From UBA6522 sp965205045 (GTDB lineage: Bacteria > Pseudomonadota > Gammaproteobacteria > Steroidobacterales > Rariloculaceae), in NCBI GenBank assembly GCA_965205045.1, contig OZ242031.1, positions 5,580,001-5,644,000 of the forward strand: 64,000 bases of DNA, read 5' to 3'. Made by a program: the position numbers and the translations under genes. Shown one piece after another: positions 41,762 through 51,359 of this stretch. The notes beneath the pieces are model-generated. The model worked only from the letters and a program-made list of their open reading frames with translations. It was not told the origin of the DNA and searched no databases. Numbering within the stretch: position 1 is the stretch's first letter; each line of letters begins with the position of its first letter.

Positions 41762-43612
41762 ATGACCACGGGTACACAAATCAGGCCGGCCAGCCCGCAT
41801 CCGTTGGCGGGAACCAGGATGAGCGGCGCGGAGATGATCGTCCAGGTGCTCGCGGACCAGGGCGTGGACACCGTGTTCGGCTACAGCGGTGGGGCCATTC
41901 TCCCGACCTACGACGCCGTGTTCCGTTACAACGACGAACACGGCCGCGATGGCCGCGACGCGATGTCGCTGATCGTTCCCGCCAATGAACAGGGCGCCTG
42001 TTTCATGGCGGCCGGCTATGCGCGCGCCTCCGGCCGGCCGGGCGTGGTCATCGTCACCTCCGGACCCGGAGCGACCAACTGCGTTACGCCGGTGAGGGAC
42101 TGCATCGCCGACTCCATTCCCATTGTGGTCATTTGCGGGCAAGTGCCCACGGCCGCCATCGGCAGCGATGCCTTCCAGGAAGCGCCGGTGACGGGCGTGA
42201 TGGGCTCGGTCGCAAAGCACGTGTTCCTGGTCACCGATCCCGAACGCCTTGAGACAACCGTGCGATCCGCCCTGGAGATCGCCCAATCCGGCCGTCCCGG
42301 CCCCGTGGTCGTGGATGTCCCCAAGGATGTGCAGAACTGGATCGGCCCCTACCGCGGCGAGGGATTGCTGCCGATTCCCGGCTATCGGCATCGAATTCAG
42401 AAGATGCGCGAAAACGTCATGACCGAGGAGCGCTGCCGGGAATTCTTCGAGCTGCTGGGCGAAAGCCGCAGGCCGCTGATCTACGCCGGCGGCGGCGTCA
42501 TCAACGCCAACGCAGCCCCCGCCCTGCGCGGGCTCGCGCTGGCTTTCCGGATACCGGTCACCACCACGCTCATGGGCCTCGGCAGCTTCGACACCCGCCA
42601 CCCACTTGCCCTGCACATGCTGGGCATGCACGGAACAGCCTATGCCAACTATGCCGTCGACGACTGCGACCTGCTGATCGCCGTCGGCGCTCGCTTTGAC
42701 GACCGGGTCGCGGGCGACCCGCCCAGGTTCGCGCGCAATGCCAGGCGCGTGCTGCATTTCGACATCGATCCCTCGGAGATCCACAAGGTCAAGCGGGCGG
42801 ACTGGTTTCACGTCGGCCTGCTGCCCGATGCCCTGGAGACGCTGACCCGTTACGGCCGGCGCACCGGATTTGCGAACGACTTCGCCCGGTGGCACGACGA
42901 GTTGCGGCAATTGAAGACCACGTACGCCCTCAACTACGACCGCGACAGTGAACTCATCCAACCCAACCACGTGATTGAAACCATCAACGAAATCACCCGG
43001 GGTCACGCCATCATTTCCACCGGCGTCGGACAGCACCAGATGTGGGCGGCGCAATACTTCGATTTCAGCGAACCGAGACTCTGGCTGACTTCCGGAAGCA
43101 TGGGCACCATGGGCTTCGGCCTGCCCGCCGCGATCGGCGCGCAGTTCGGCCGGCCCGGCCGGCTGGTGATCGATGTGGACGGCGACGCCAGCATCCGCAT
43201 GAACCTGGGCGAACTGGAGACCGTGACCACCTACGGACTTCCCATCAAGGTCCTCGTTCTGAACAATTACGGCGACGGCATGGTCATGCAGTGGCAGCGG
43301 CTGTTTTTCAAGGGCCGGCTGTCCGGCAGCGACAAGTCGTTGCGCAAGAAGGACTTCGTCAGGTCGGCGCAGGCCGACGGTTTCGAGTACGCCGAGAAAC
43401 TGAACCGCAAGGAAGACGTGCCTCGAGTCCTGCGCGAATTCCTGGAGTTCGAGGGACCGGCCTTCCTGGAGGTGATCATCGATCCGGAAGCGGGCGTCTA
43501 TCCCATGGTGCCGCCGGGGATGTCCTACCGGGACATGCTGACGGGCGATTTCATTCCCAACCGTTACGAGGGCCGCGACGCGGCGGAGCCGGACGCTTCG
43601 GAACTATTTTAG
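41762..43612 (+). CDS. ilvB: Acetolactate synthase large (catalytic) subunit
   Basis: ThDP- and FAD-dependent condensation of pyruvate with pyruvate or 2-oxobutyrate, first common step of branched-chain amino acid synthesis. 616 residues from the ATG at 41762. The N-terminal VFGYSGGAILPTYDA holds the catalytic Glu region downstream (NEQGACFMAAGYARASGRPGV), the middle FAD domain has FDDRVAGDPPRFA, and the ThDP motif DVDGDASIRMNLGEL...NNYGDGMV is intact. The length exceeds the usual 570 residues, mostly by a long C-terminal tail (RYEGRDAAEPDASELF). Its partner ilvN is divergent, not downstream. Confidence 0.93.
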   Translation: MTTGTQIRPASPHPLAGTRMSGAEMIVQVLADQGVDTVFGYSGGAILPTYDAVFRYNDEHGRDGRDAMSLIVPANEQGACFMAAGYARASGRPGVVIVTSGPGATNCVTPVRDCIADSIPIVVICGQVPTAAIGSDAFQEAPVTGVMGSVAKHVFLVTDPERLETTVRSALEIAQSGRPGPVVVDVPKDVQNWIGPYRGEGLLPIPGYRHRIQKMRENVMTEERCREFFELLGESRRPLIYAGGGVINANAAPALRGLALAFRIPVTTTLMGLGSFDTRHPLALHMLGMHGTAYANYAVDDCDLLIAVGARFDDRVAGDPPRFARNARRVLHFDIDPSEIHKVKRADWFHVGLLPDALETLTRYGRRTGFANDFARWHDELRQLKTTYALNYDRDSELIQPNHVIETINEITRGHAIISTGVGQHQMWAAQYFDFSEPRLWLTSGSMGTMGFGLPAAIGAQFGRPGRLVIDVDGDASIRMNLGELETVTTYGLPIKVLVLNNYGDGMVMQWQRLFFKGRLSGSDKSLRKKDFVRSAQADGFEYAEKLNRKEDVPRVLREFLEFEGPAFLEVIIDPEAGVYPMVPPGMSYRDMLTGDFIPNRYEGRDAAEPDASELF

Positions 43613-43646
43613 GCCGCAGCGTTTTCATAAGCCGCAGCGAGCCGAA

Positions 43647-43673
43647 TTGGCCCGTATATCCGGCCAATATATT
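43647..43673 (+). promoter_or_regulatory. Promoter with inverted repeat ahead of the methyltransferase gene
   Basis: TTGGCC (43647-43652) and TATATT (43668-43673) are 15 bases apart, resembling -35 and -10 boxes. Between them an inverted repeat TTGGCC-N9-GGCCAA spans 43647-43667. Restriction-modification genes are often controlled at such operators, but no controller gene is seen. Initiation near 43680 would exclude the upstream ORF start at 43647. Confidence 0.4.
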
Positions 43674-43730
43674 GAGATTTGCACCCCGCCGTCGAAAAAC
43701 GCCCATGCTAGACTGAGGCATCGCCTCAAG

Positions 43731-44996
43731 ATGCTGAGCCCTGCGTCAATGCTGCTCGACGGTGCCTTCGCTGCAACTCCCCTAGACCGGAAATCGCTTC
43801 CCCGAAGCCGTCTCGATATTGCCAAGCGGGTGCGAACCAACCGCTTTCCGTGGACCGGCCAGTTCTCGCCCCAATTCGTCGAGGCGCTTCTGGAAAAGTA
43901 TGCTCCCGCCAGCGGTACCGTACTCGACCCGTTCGCCGGCAGCGGAACCTCACTGGGCGAAGCAGTGCGTTTCGGGCTCTCGGCACACGGGAGCGAACTG
44001 AATCCAGCGGCCCTGATCCTTTCCCGGGTCTACGAACTCGTCAATATCGGCGTGAATCGGCGGACCAAGATACTGGAGGACATTGAGGATCGGCTGAGCC
44101 AAGCCATAGGCTTGCCCCACGGACCACTGTTTCGCAGCGCCTCGGACCAGGCAATCGACCGCAACGAGTTGGAAGCGTCTCTTGTCGGCATCTGGCGAGA
44201 TTCGGCTCATGGCCCACCCAAGGTCCTCACGGCGGCGCTCATTGTGCTGTGCGACTTTCATCAACCCCATCTGGACGCCGACAAGATTCACAAGCTTTGG
44301 TATCGCTTGGCGAAAACGGTTCGGGAGCTGCCGGAATCGGAGTTGCCCGTAGTCGTACATCATGCCGATGCGAGGAACCTGCCGATCGAGACCGATTCCA
44401 TCGATTTCGTCGTCACTTCTCCACCCTATATCAACGTCTTCAACTATCATCAACAGTTTCGGCGCTCCGTTGAAGCCCTGGATTGGGATGTCCTCGCCGT
44501 TGCCCGCTCCGAGATTGGCTCAAACCGCCAGAATCGGGGCAATCGATTCCTCACCGTGATCCAATACTGTCTTGACATGGCGCTGGCCATCCGCGAAACA
44601 GCGCGAGTAACCAAGCCGGACGGCAGACTCATTCTTGTGCTCGGACGCGAGTCGTCAGTTCGAGGGACGCCATTCTTCAATGGCGAAATTGTCGCCGAAC
44701 TTGCCGTTCGGAGCGCAGGCTTGCGGTTGGAACGGCGTCAGGAGCGCGTGTTTCGGAATCGCTTCGGAGTGGATATCTACGAAGACATTCTTCACTTTGG
44801 ATCCATCCGCGGAGATGCTTCTGAAGACTTCTGCCTGACCGAGGCGCGCAGCGTTGCCAGAGAAGCGTTGTGCGCCGCCGGCCCGCACGCTCCATCAAAG
44901 GAGCGCGACGGGCTTGAGCAAGCCATCGAGCGGGTGCGCGACGTTTCGCCGTCACCGGTGTTGAATTTACCGCCGGTCGCCAGCGCGGCTGCGTGA
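43731..44996 (+). CDS. DNA methyltransferase of the N4/N6 amino type (restriction-modification)
   Basis: Adenine-N6 or cytosine-N4 DNA methyltransferase, about 421 residues from the ATG at 43731. The SAM-binding motif is VLDPFAGSGTSLGEA; the catalytic motif is FVVTSPPYINVFNY (TSPPY). Motif I precedes motif IV with a long intervening region (a TRD-like HQPHLDADKIHKLWYRL area), which is the alpha-type order. The C-terminus continues as GRLILVLGRESSVRGTPFF. The predicted promoter at 43647-43673 argues against the longer ORF start. A GTGA overlap joins it to the restriction gene. The target sequence cannot be read from the protein. It appears intact although its cognate nuclease is broken. Confidence 0.85.
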   Translation: MLSPASMLLDGAFAATPLDRKSLPRSRLDIAKRVRTNRFPWTGQFSPQFVEALLEKYAPASGTVLDPFAGSGTSLGEAVRFGLSAHGSELNPAALILSRVYELVNIGVNRRTKILEDIEDRLSQAIGLPHGPLFRSASDQAIDRNELEASLVGIWRDSAHGPPKVLTAALIVLCDFHQPHLDADKIHKLWYRLAKTVRELPESELPVVVHHADARNLPIETDSIDFVVTSPPYINVFNYHQQFRRSVEALDWDVLAVARSEIGSNRQNRGNRFLTVIQYCLDMALAIRETARVTKPDGRLILVLGRESSVRGTPFFNGEIVAELAVRSAGLRLERRQERVFRNRFGVDIYEDILHFGSIRGDASEDFCLTEARSVAREALCAAGPHAPSKERDGLEQAIERVRDVSPSPVLNLPPVASAAA

Positions 44997-45831
44997 CGAT
45001 GCCCTTTCCAACGCCGCACGGCGACAAACTTCGAGCCCTTTACGAGAACGACAAGCTTCCATCGAGCGACCGGCCGAGGGTGCGGGCCGCGATTGCACGG
45101 TATGAAGCATGGATCGATGAGATGGAAAGAACGCCGGGTACCGGCGGATCCGTCATGCATCCCATGGTTTCTGCGTTGAGTCGCTACAAAACCTTCATTG
45201 ACTTGGATCTCGTATTCGACAGCAACGAAAATTTCCTGTATCGGCAGAAAGGTCAACTCAAGCTCGACAACACCATCGTAGAGGAATTCCTCCCCAGATT
45301 GGTGCGCCGAGTGTTTGCCGATCGACTCGCAGGCAGCGATTTAACATTGGGGCCAGTGACTGCCTTCGCGCAACTCCGATTCGATTCTGAATTGACGAAT
45401 GTAACGGCTGGCGGCGGAATGGCCATCAGGGAAAAAGACCAGGATTTCGCGATGGCCCGGCCCTTGTTCCTGAAGACTTCGCACCGTCAGGACTTTGAAG
45501 ACGCCCACGAAACGAAAACGCATCTCGCCTATGTTGCCGCCGAAATAAAAACGAACCTGGACAAAACGATGTTCCAGGAGGCTGCCGCGACAGCCCACGA
45601 CCTGAAACTTGCGCTCCCCAATTCGCGGTATTTCCTGCTTTGCGAGTGGTTGGACATGACGCCAATCAGCACGTCCGTCACTTCCGTCCAAGAAGTCATT
45701 ATTCTGCGCAAAGCGAGGCGCATGTCCGCCAATTTGCGGCAGAACTTCGCCTCAACGGCGGGACGTGTAGCCACACGGGACCAGTTTGAACGCTTCCTCT
45801 CTGATAACCCCTTCGCGCCTGATGCATTCAA
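44993..45831 (+). pseudogene. Bpu10I-family restriction endonuclease, 5' part (interrupted by an IS)
   Basis: Type II restriction nuclease of the Bpu10I family, which cleaves an asymmetric target as two subunits. The fragment encodes about 279 residues before the insertion. Family marks are FPTPHGDKLRALYE at the N-terminus, YRQKGQLKLDN, and the probable catalytic core DQDFAMAR ... VAAEIKTNLDKTMFQEA (a metal-binding E-x-K site). It starts with GTG at 44993, overlapping the methyltransferase stop by 4 bases. At base 45831 the reading frame is cut by the IS1634-type element; the remaining C-terminal codons lie at 47759-47840. Without the element the frame is restored to 306 residues. Family assignment is good; the target site is inferred only from the family. 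Confidence 0.85.
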
Positions 45832-47753
45832 CTCGTGTTTGACAGTTCATAGATACAGAAATGCGATATTCTTAGGCAAAACAAAGGCTTGCGGGCGTTC
45901 CCGAAAGCACCCATGTCACTAGGCGTTCAGCCCAGCTTCAGGATCGGCGGCGGCGGGGTTATTTGTAAGGATTTCAGTCGCTTGCGGGCGTTTGGACGGG
46001 GTTCGGTGACCTGCCACAGGTCCCCGTTCGGCCCCGACAATTGGACAAGTTTGATCTGCCGCAGATCGTCGCGGATGTTCCGCCAGGTGTCACCGCAGGC
46101 GTGCTCGGCGAGCCGTTCCAGCAACAGGGCGATGACGCTTAGCGCGATGTGCGCGTGGATGCGGCGCGCCACCCGATGGTATACGGGGCGCAGCCGCAAC
46201 TCGCTTTTCAGTTGCCGGAAGGATTGCTCGACGCGGTACAGCTGCTTGTAGCCCAGCGCCAGGTCCTCGGCGGTGAGCGTGTCGTCGTTGCCGTGGACCA
46301 CGAACTTGCCGTCGAGGCGCTCCGCGGCCTTGACCTTGGCGCGGTCGACGCGCGGACGCCCGCCCTTGGTCAGGCGCACGTACCGCCCGTAGCGGGCGCT
46401 GGCGCGCAACCCGCACACCCGCTTGCGGTGCTGTTCGCCGTCGGGGAGGTCCGACACCGTGGCCAGTTCGGCCTCCAGCTCCGCCAACACCTCCCGGCGA
46501 TGCGCCCGCCGGCGTTCGGCCTCCCGGGGGTTGAAGCACACCGCGTAACGGCGACGCCGCTCCCCGTCGCCGACGACGACCTCCTTGACCTTGAGGTTCG
46601 GCGCCACCTCCCGGTAGCGCCCGCGGCGGCCGACGACCTCCTTGTCCACCTCCGAACCCCGGCGCGCCGGCATGCACACGATGTACCGGCCGCCGCCGCG
46701 CGCCAGCGCGCGCAGGTTCTGCGCCGACACCATCCCGGCGTCGCCCACGAACACGCAGCGGTTCAGCCGCCAGCCCCCCAGATCCGCCTTCACCCGCTCC
46801 ACCGTGGTCACGTCCACCGTGTTGCCCGGAAACACCCAGTGGCGCACCGGAAAGCCTTCCCGCGTCACCGCCAGCCCCACCAGCAACTGCGGCGCGTCGC
46901 CGCGCCCGTTCTTCGAATGGCCCCGCTTGCGCAGGCCCGGCGCCCCCGTCTCCGGGTCGTCGGGGTCCTCGTCGGCGATCTCGAAGTGAAGCGAGGTCGT
47001 GTCGTAGAACATGACCTCCACGTCCAGGTTCAACAAGTCCGCCAGGCGATGGTACAACCCTTCCTCCAGCGCGTCCTTGTGCGCCTGCAGCACGTCCATC
47101 GCCCGGTACAGGTGTTGCGGCTCCAAGCCCCCGCAGCCCTCGATGCGCACCTCCCCGGCCAGCCACCGTTCCCAACAGCGCCACTTCGACGACGGCGCGC
47201 ACGTCCGGTTGGCCACCAGCGCGAACAACGCCCGCTCCACGGGAAACCCGAACTTGCGCGCGTCCACCAGCTCCCCGATCAGTTCCGGCAAGCCCGCCCG
47301 CCGCCACAACGCCCCCAGGACGTGGATGTCCCCGTGGGGCCACGCGTCCACCACGGTCAATCCCGTGTCCGCCGCGGCCAGTTCCTCCGGCGAGCAGCGC
47401 TTCAGGATGCTGCGGGCCAACCGCCGCAGCCGCTCCGTGGCCTCGGGATCGTCGGCGCGGCCGCAGTTGTACAGAATCCGCACCCGCGAGCGCTTCTTCG
47501 CCGGGTCCCATTCGTTCTCGGCGATTTGCAGGTGCCGGAGCTTGGAGCCGTCGGCGCGCTTTTGCGTGGACTGGCGCAGGTACATGTATCCAATGATACC
47601 GAACTCCATACCGGCCCACAATGCCTGACGGATCACTCCATGTATCTATCCATCCGGAGCCTGTATCCAGCCGAAACCGCCGCAAGCCTTTGTTTCTACG
47701 TCCCCCCGGACACCCATCTGCCACAATATGTATGAGGAACTGTCAAACACGAG
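45832..47753. mobile_element. IS1634-family insertion sequence, 1,922 bases
   Basis: Bounded by perfect 17-base terminal inverted repeats, CTCGTGTTTGACAGTTC at 45832-45848 and its reverse complement at 47737-47753. The flanks carry a direct 5-base target duplication, TTCAA, at 45827-45831 and 47754-47758. One transposase gene fills the interior on the minus strand. The duplication is perfect, so the insertion looks recent. Removing the element and one TTCAA restores the restriction gene frame exactly. Confidence 0.95.
45927..47585 (-). CDS. IS1634-family transposase (DDE)
   Basis: DDE transposase of about 552 residues, shared by the IS4-like IS1634 family. The catalytic Asp residues lie in VMFYDTTSLHFE and CVFVGDAGMVS; the Glu is in the YREK-like YKQLYRVEQSFRQLK. 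HIALSVIALLLERL follows as the usual C-terminal helix. The frame is open to a GTG at 47636. I choose the ATG at 47585 (MYLRQSTQKRADGS), which gives a family-like N-terminus; the ATG at 47609 is also possible. No frameshift or internal stop is seen, so the gene is probably active. Confidence 0.92.
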   Translation of the reverse strand: MYLRQSTQKRADGSKLRHLQIAENEWDPAKKRSRVRILYNCGRADDPEATERLRRLARSILKRCSPEELAAADTGLTVVDAWPHGDIHVLGALWRRAGLPELIGELVDARKFGFPVERALFALVANRTCAPSSKWRCWERWLAGEVRIEGCGGLEPQHLYRAMDVLQAHKDALEEGLYHRLADLLNLDVEVMFYDTTSLHFEIADEDPDDPETGAPGLRKRGHSKNGRGDAPQLLVGLAVTREGFPVRHWVFPGNTVDVTTVERVKADLGGWRLNRCVFVGDAGMVSAQNLRALARGGGRYIVCMPARRGSEVDKEVVGRRGRYREVAPNLKVKEVVVGDGERRRRYAVCFNPREAERRRAHRREVLAELEAELATVSDLPDGEQHRKRVCGLRASARYGRYVRLTKGGRPRVDRAKVKAAERLDGKFVVHGNDDTLTAEDLALGYKQLYRVEQSFRQLKSELRLRPVYHRVARRIHAHIALSVIALLLERLAEHACGDTWRNIRDDLRQIKLVQLSGPNGDLWQVTEPRPNARKRLKSLQITPPPPILKLG

Positions 47754-47758
47754 TTCAA

Positions 47759-47840
47759 GCGTTTCCTGTCCCACGTGGAACCGCTATTGGGTAGCAAAAT
47801 CGAAGACGAAGACATTGCGCTTGAACGTGGATGGTTTTGA
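47759..47840 (+). pseudogene. Bpu10I-family restriction endonuclease, 3' part
   Basis: The severed 3' end of the restriction gene. Read in phase with the upstream part it gives KRFLSHVEPLLGSKIEDEDI and then ALERGWF before TGA at 47838. Joined to 44993-45831 it makes 921 bases, exactly 307 codons. Nothing in this fragment can be translated on its own. Confidence 0.85.
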
Positions 47841-47913
47841 ATTAGCAATGAATGGCCGCATCCATCGCATCAACACATATAGTAGGCGCTTAAGTCGAGA
47901 GGAAGTATAGCCT

Positions 47914-50049
47914 ATGAAAGAAATTTACGCATGGGTTCCTTGGTTCACGGAACTTGCGAAGAAGATTGCGGACGAGAGCCAGCAGGATTTAGCCGACGCG
48001 GCAAGGGAAGTGCCATGGAAAAAAGACGGAACAAATCCAGCGTTACTCAATTACGGCGACAATTTCATCGATCCATTTTCGTTTTTCTACACACTTTAGG
48101 GTTATGTGGGAACGTCTTTGGAAAACAGGAATCGGATATGTGGATACATCAACCATCAATTCGAGATGGAAAATCCGCTTCCAGTGGAATTGGATGACGC
48201 ATTCGTATTTCCCCAAGGGATACTGAACAATATCCTGTTTCACGCTGGCGACAACGGTAATCCAGATTTGCTTTGGCAATTATTTCTAAGTGCTGTATCT
48301 GGTTTTAACGACGTCGATCCTCAAGAATTTGAAGACACATTAGAAATCGGAAACGTCGGTGTCAAGAAATTAACGCAAGCCCTTTTTTTGATTAATGCCC
48401 GTGAATTCATTCCCATTGACGACCATACAACTAAGCTGGGACTTTTTGGGTTCTCCAAGCCGCCGACACGCATTGGCTTTCTCCAATATGGAGAGCTGAT
48501 TGCGAGCGTGCACGCTGCGTTCCCAGATTGCCGACTATTTGAGATAAACATCCTTGCTTTTTTGTGCTCAAAAAATAACTTGACAATTAACGCAAATTCC
48601 TACTTTCAGATCAGTTCGAACGCACATGGCCAAGAGGAGGACCACTGGGACCGGTTCAACGCTAATAACTACGTTTACACTGGTGGTCCAGGCGGAGAAG
48701 TGGGTTGGGACGAATTCGAGCCGGTGGAACACGCGCTTGTATATCCTCTCAATGAGCCGGATCGAGGCGACGTTATTCTCGTGCGGTACGGACCGCACTC
48801 GAAGGGAATCGGAATCGTGTACAGAAATGAATACAGACATGCCTTGAACGGTGACAGCAAAATCCATGTATTGTGGTTAAATAAGCAGTCCGTCGACAAC
48901 TTACTTCGGAGTCCGCAGAATCGGGGGATTTCTCGTGCTGAGGCGATAGCTCGACACTTTCGGAACGCCTCCGAATATTCCGCGACCTTTAGGTTGCTGG
49001 ATCATCTCAGTTCGCCCGAGCCACACGATCCTCCCACGATAACCGACACTAATCGCGTGGAACACACCCGCAACCGGATACTGTACGGCCCACCAGGGAC
49101 CGGGAAGACCTGGAATGCGGTGAATCATGCCTTGGCCATCATCGACGGCGAGGAAGTGCAATCCGATGTTGATCGAGATCGGTTCCATAGTCTTCGGTTC
49201 GATCCCAAAACGGGCGAGGGGCGCATTGCAATGGTGACGTTTCACCAAAACTTCGCCTACGAGGATTTCATTGAGGGAATCCGGCCCAGGCTGGAAGGGG
49301 AGTCAGTCGCCTACGAGTTGCACCATGGCATCTTCAAGAGTATCGCCAAGGTGGCGGAAGATGCCGAGAATGAAGAGCGCTTCGTCCTTGTAATCGACGA
49401 GATTAATCGGGGCAACATCGCCAAGATATTCGGCGAATTGATCACGTTGATCGAGGATTCACGGCGTCTCGACCGGGACGATGCAACCCGGGTGACGTTA
49501 CCCTATTCGGGCGACGTGTTCGGCGTCCCGGACAACCTGTACATTATTGGCACGATGAATACGGCGGACCGTTCCATCCAGATGCTCGACACAGCCCTGC
49601 GACGCCGTTTCACCTTCTTCGAGCTGATGCCGGAGCCGTAACATGCTGAGATCAAAAGGAGTATCGATGGAGTAGACTGCGCGAAACTGCTCAAGGCAAT
49701 CAATGAACGGATTACAGCCTTACTCGACCGGGAACATCAGATAGGGCACACCTACCTGCTTCACGTCGACGACATTGAAGAGCTTTCTTTTACCTTCCGC
49801 AACAGGATATTTCCCCTTCTGCAGGAGTATTTCTTCAACGACTGGATCAAGATACGGGCGGTACTGGCAAACAACTCCTTCGTTGATGAACGAAAGCCGG
49901 GGACGCTGTTGTCGGACTCGGATTTGGTGGACGCCGACCATAGGACGTACGAGCGCATACCCGACAATGATGAACGCTGGCGCGACCCGGATGAGTACAA
50001 GCGCATATGCCAGAGCGAACGAACGAGCAGCATGGAAGCGGACGAATAA
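47914..50049 (+). pseudogene. mcrB: mcrB-like GTPase gene with two in-frame stop codons
   Basis: A 712-codon frame of the McrB/MrcB type, the GTP-driven motor of the modification-dependent McrBC nuclease. An N-terminal domain (YAWVPWFTELAKKIADE, then DPFSFFYTL) is cut by TAG at 48097-48099 and continues directly in frame with GYVGTSLENRNRI. The motor has ILYGPPGTGKTWNA, LVIDEINRGNIAKIF and IGTMNTADRSIQMLD. A second stop, TAA at 49639-49641, is followed in the same frame by HAEIKRSIDGVDCA, AINERITALLDREHQIGHTYL and FPLLQEYFFNDW, the normal McrB C-terminus. A GAGGAAG ribosome-binding site precedes the ATG. UAG and UAA are used as ordinary stops elsewhere, so recoding is unlikely. Confidence 0.85.
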
Positions 50050-51302
50050 TGCGTGGTCTTCGCACGGCCCGAAGACACGAGCCGATAACAGTTCGGGAAC
50101 ACGAGCTCATCGAACCCAGCGCGCGGTTGCCGAAGCGCGAACTCGCGGACCTCGCAGCCTTCGCAAGCCCGGTCTTCAAGTTCCGCCGTAACGGTGCGCT
50201 GGCGGCAGCCAACCATGTCGGCATTGTCACGACAGGGCGAGGCACCGTGATCGAGATTCTCCCAAAAATTGACCTCGGCGGAACTGCGGACCCGAACCGC
50301 GAAACGACAAGACAGGTGTTCCTGCGCATGCTGCGTTGCTGGCGCCGGCTTGCGGAGGCGCTACCCGAGAGCCGTATCCGGTTGCTACGCCGATTCCCGA
50401 TGCTCGAAGTCTTTGTTCAGCAATTCTTGCTTAACCTGAACTCACTGGTCCGTAGCGGACTCGCCCGACGTTACGTTACCGTGGAGGAAAACCTACCGTA
50501 TCTGCGGGGCCGTATCCGCTTTCGAGAGCATGTCCGCGAGAATTTGGCCAATCAAACTCGGTTCCATGTCGTCCACGACGAACTCAGTGTCAACCGGCCC
50601 ACCAATCGGCTCATCCGCAGCACGCTGGCCAGGCTTGACTCCCAAGTACGAAGCGGAGAGAGCCGCCAGCTATTCCGCCAGCTCACGGCGGAGTTCGCCG
50701 ACGTGCCGCTTGCAGTGAACCCGCACGACGACTGGCGCAAGCACCACGTCGACCGTTCCATGCGGCACTACGAGCCAGTGATGCGTTGGGTTGGGCTGTT
50801 CCTGTTCAACCATGGGTTGACAACATTCGCCGGGCGGCATGCGAACTTGTCGCTGCTGTTCCCTATGGAGCAAGTGTTCGAAGACTTTGTCACGAGTAGT
50901 TTTCGCCGTCATCAGGCGTGCTACACCGTCACGGGCCAGAGGCCCCAGAAGCACTTGGCGACAATCGACGGCAACAAGGCATTCAGGATGAAGCCGGATA
51001 TTTCGCTGAAGGCGGGGAACCGGGTCGCGTTCATACTCGACGCCAAGTGGAAAGAAATCGATGGAAACCGGGACGATCCGAAGCATGGCATCGACCAGGA
51101 CGATATGTATCAACTCTACGCTTATGGCAAACGCTACGGATGCGACGCAATCGCGCTCGTCTATCCGCGAAACCGCGCCTTCACAACCGCGCTGCACTAT
51201 GGATTCTTCGATGAACTGCCCTTGATCTGCCTGCCGTTCGATGTTGCGCACGCAAGGGAAAGCGTTCTGCAATCGGTTCGGATACTTCAGAGTTATGGCT
51301 GA
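50049..51302 (+). CDS. mcrC: McrC-like component of the McrBC restriction system
   Basis: Nuclease partner of McrB, cutting DNA containing methylated cytosines. About 417 residues from the ATG at 50049, which overlaps the mcrB stop (TAATG). The DUF2357-like N-terminal half includes GALAAANHVGIVTTGRGTVIEILPKI; the nuclease core near the C-terminus is RMKPDISLKAG, FILDAKWKE (D..D-x-K), then DDMYQLYAYGKRYG. No interruption was found, so mcrC looks intact even though mcrB is broken. An upstream start at 50007 lies inside mcrB and is less likely. Confidence 0.85.
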   Translation: MRGLRTARRHEPITVREHELIEPSARLPKRELADLAAFASPVFKFRRNGALAAANHVGIVTTGRGTVIEILPKIDLGGTADPNRETTRQVFLRMLRCWRRLAEALPESRIRLLRRFPMLEVFVQQFLLNLNSLVRSGLARRYVTVEENLPYLRGRIRFREHVRENLANQTRFHVVHDELSVNRPTNRLIRSTLARLDSQVRSGESRQLFRQLTAEFADVPLAVNPHDDWRKHHVDRSMRHYEPVMRWVGLFLFNHGLTTFAGRHANLSLLFPMEQVFEDFVTSSFRRHQACYTVTGQRPQKHLATIDGNKAFRMKPDISLKAGNRVAFILDAKWKEIDGNRDDPKHGIDQDDMYQLYAYGKRYGCDAIALVYPRNRAFTTALHYGFFDELPLICLPFDVAHARESVLQSVRILQSYG

Positions 51303-51359
51303 CGGTAAGCCTTCCGGCTTCGGATCCGTGATTCCGGTATCATTTTGATCTGGTCGTCC

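Noticed and set aside
48097..49641. Programmed stop-codon read-through or non-standard code in mcrB
   Set aside because: The two stops differ (TAG and TAA), and other genes here end in TAG and TAA, so a recoded codon is unlikely; no selenocysteine or pyrrolysine signal was seen.
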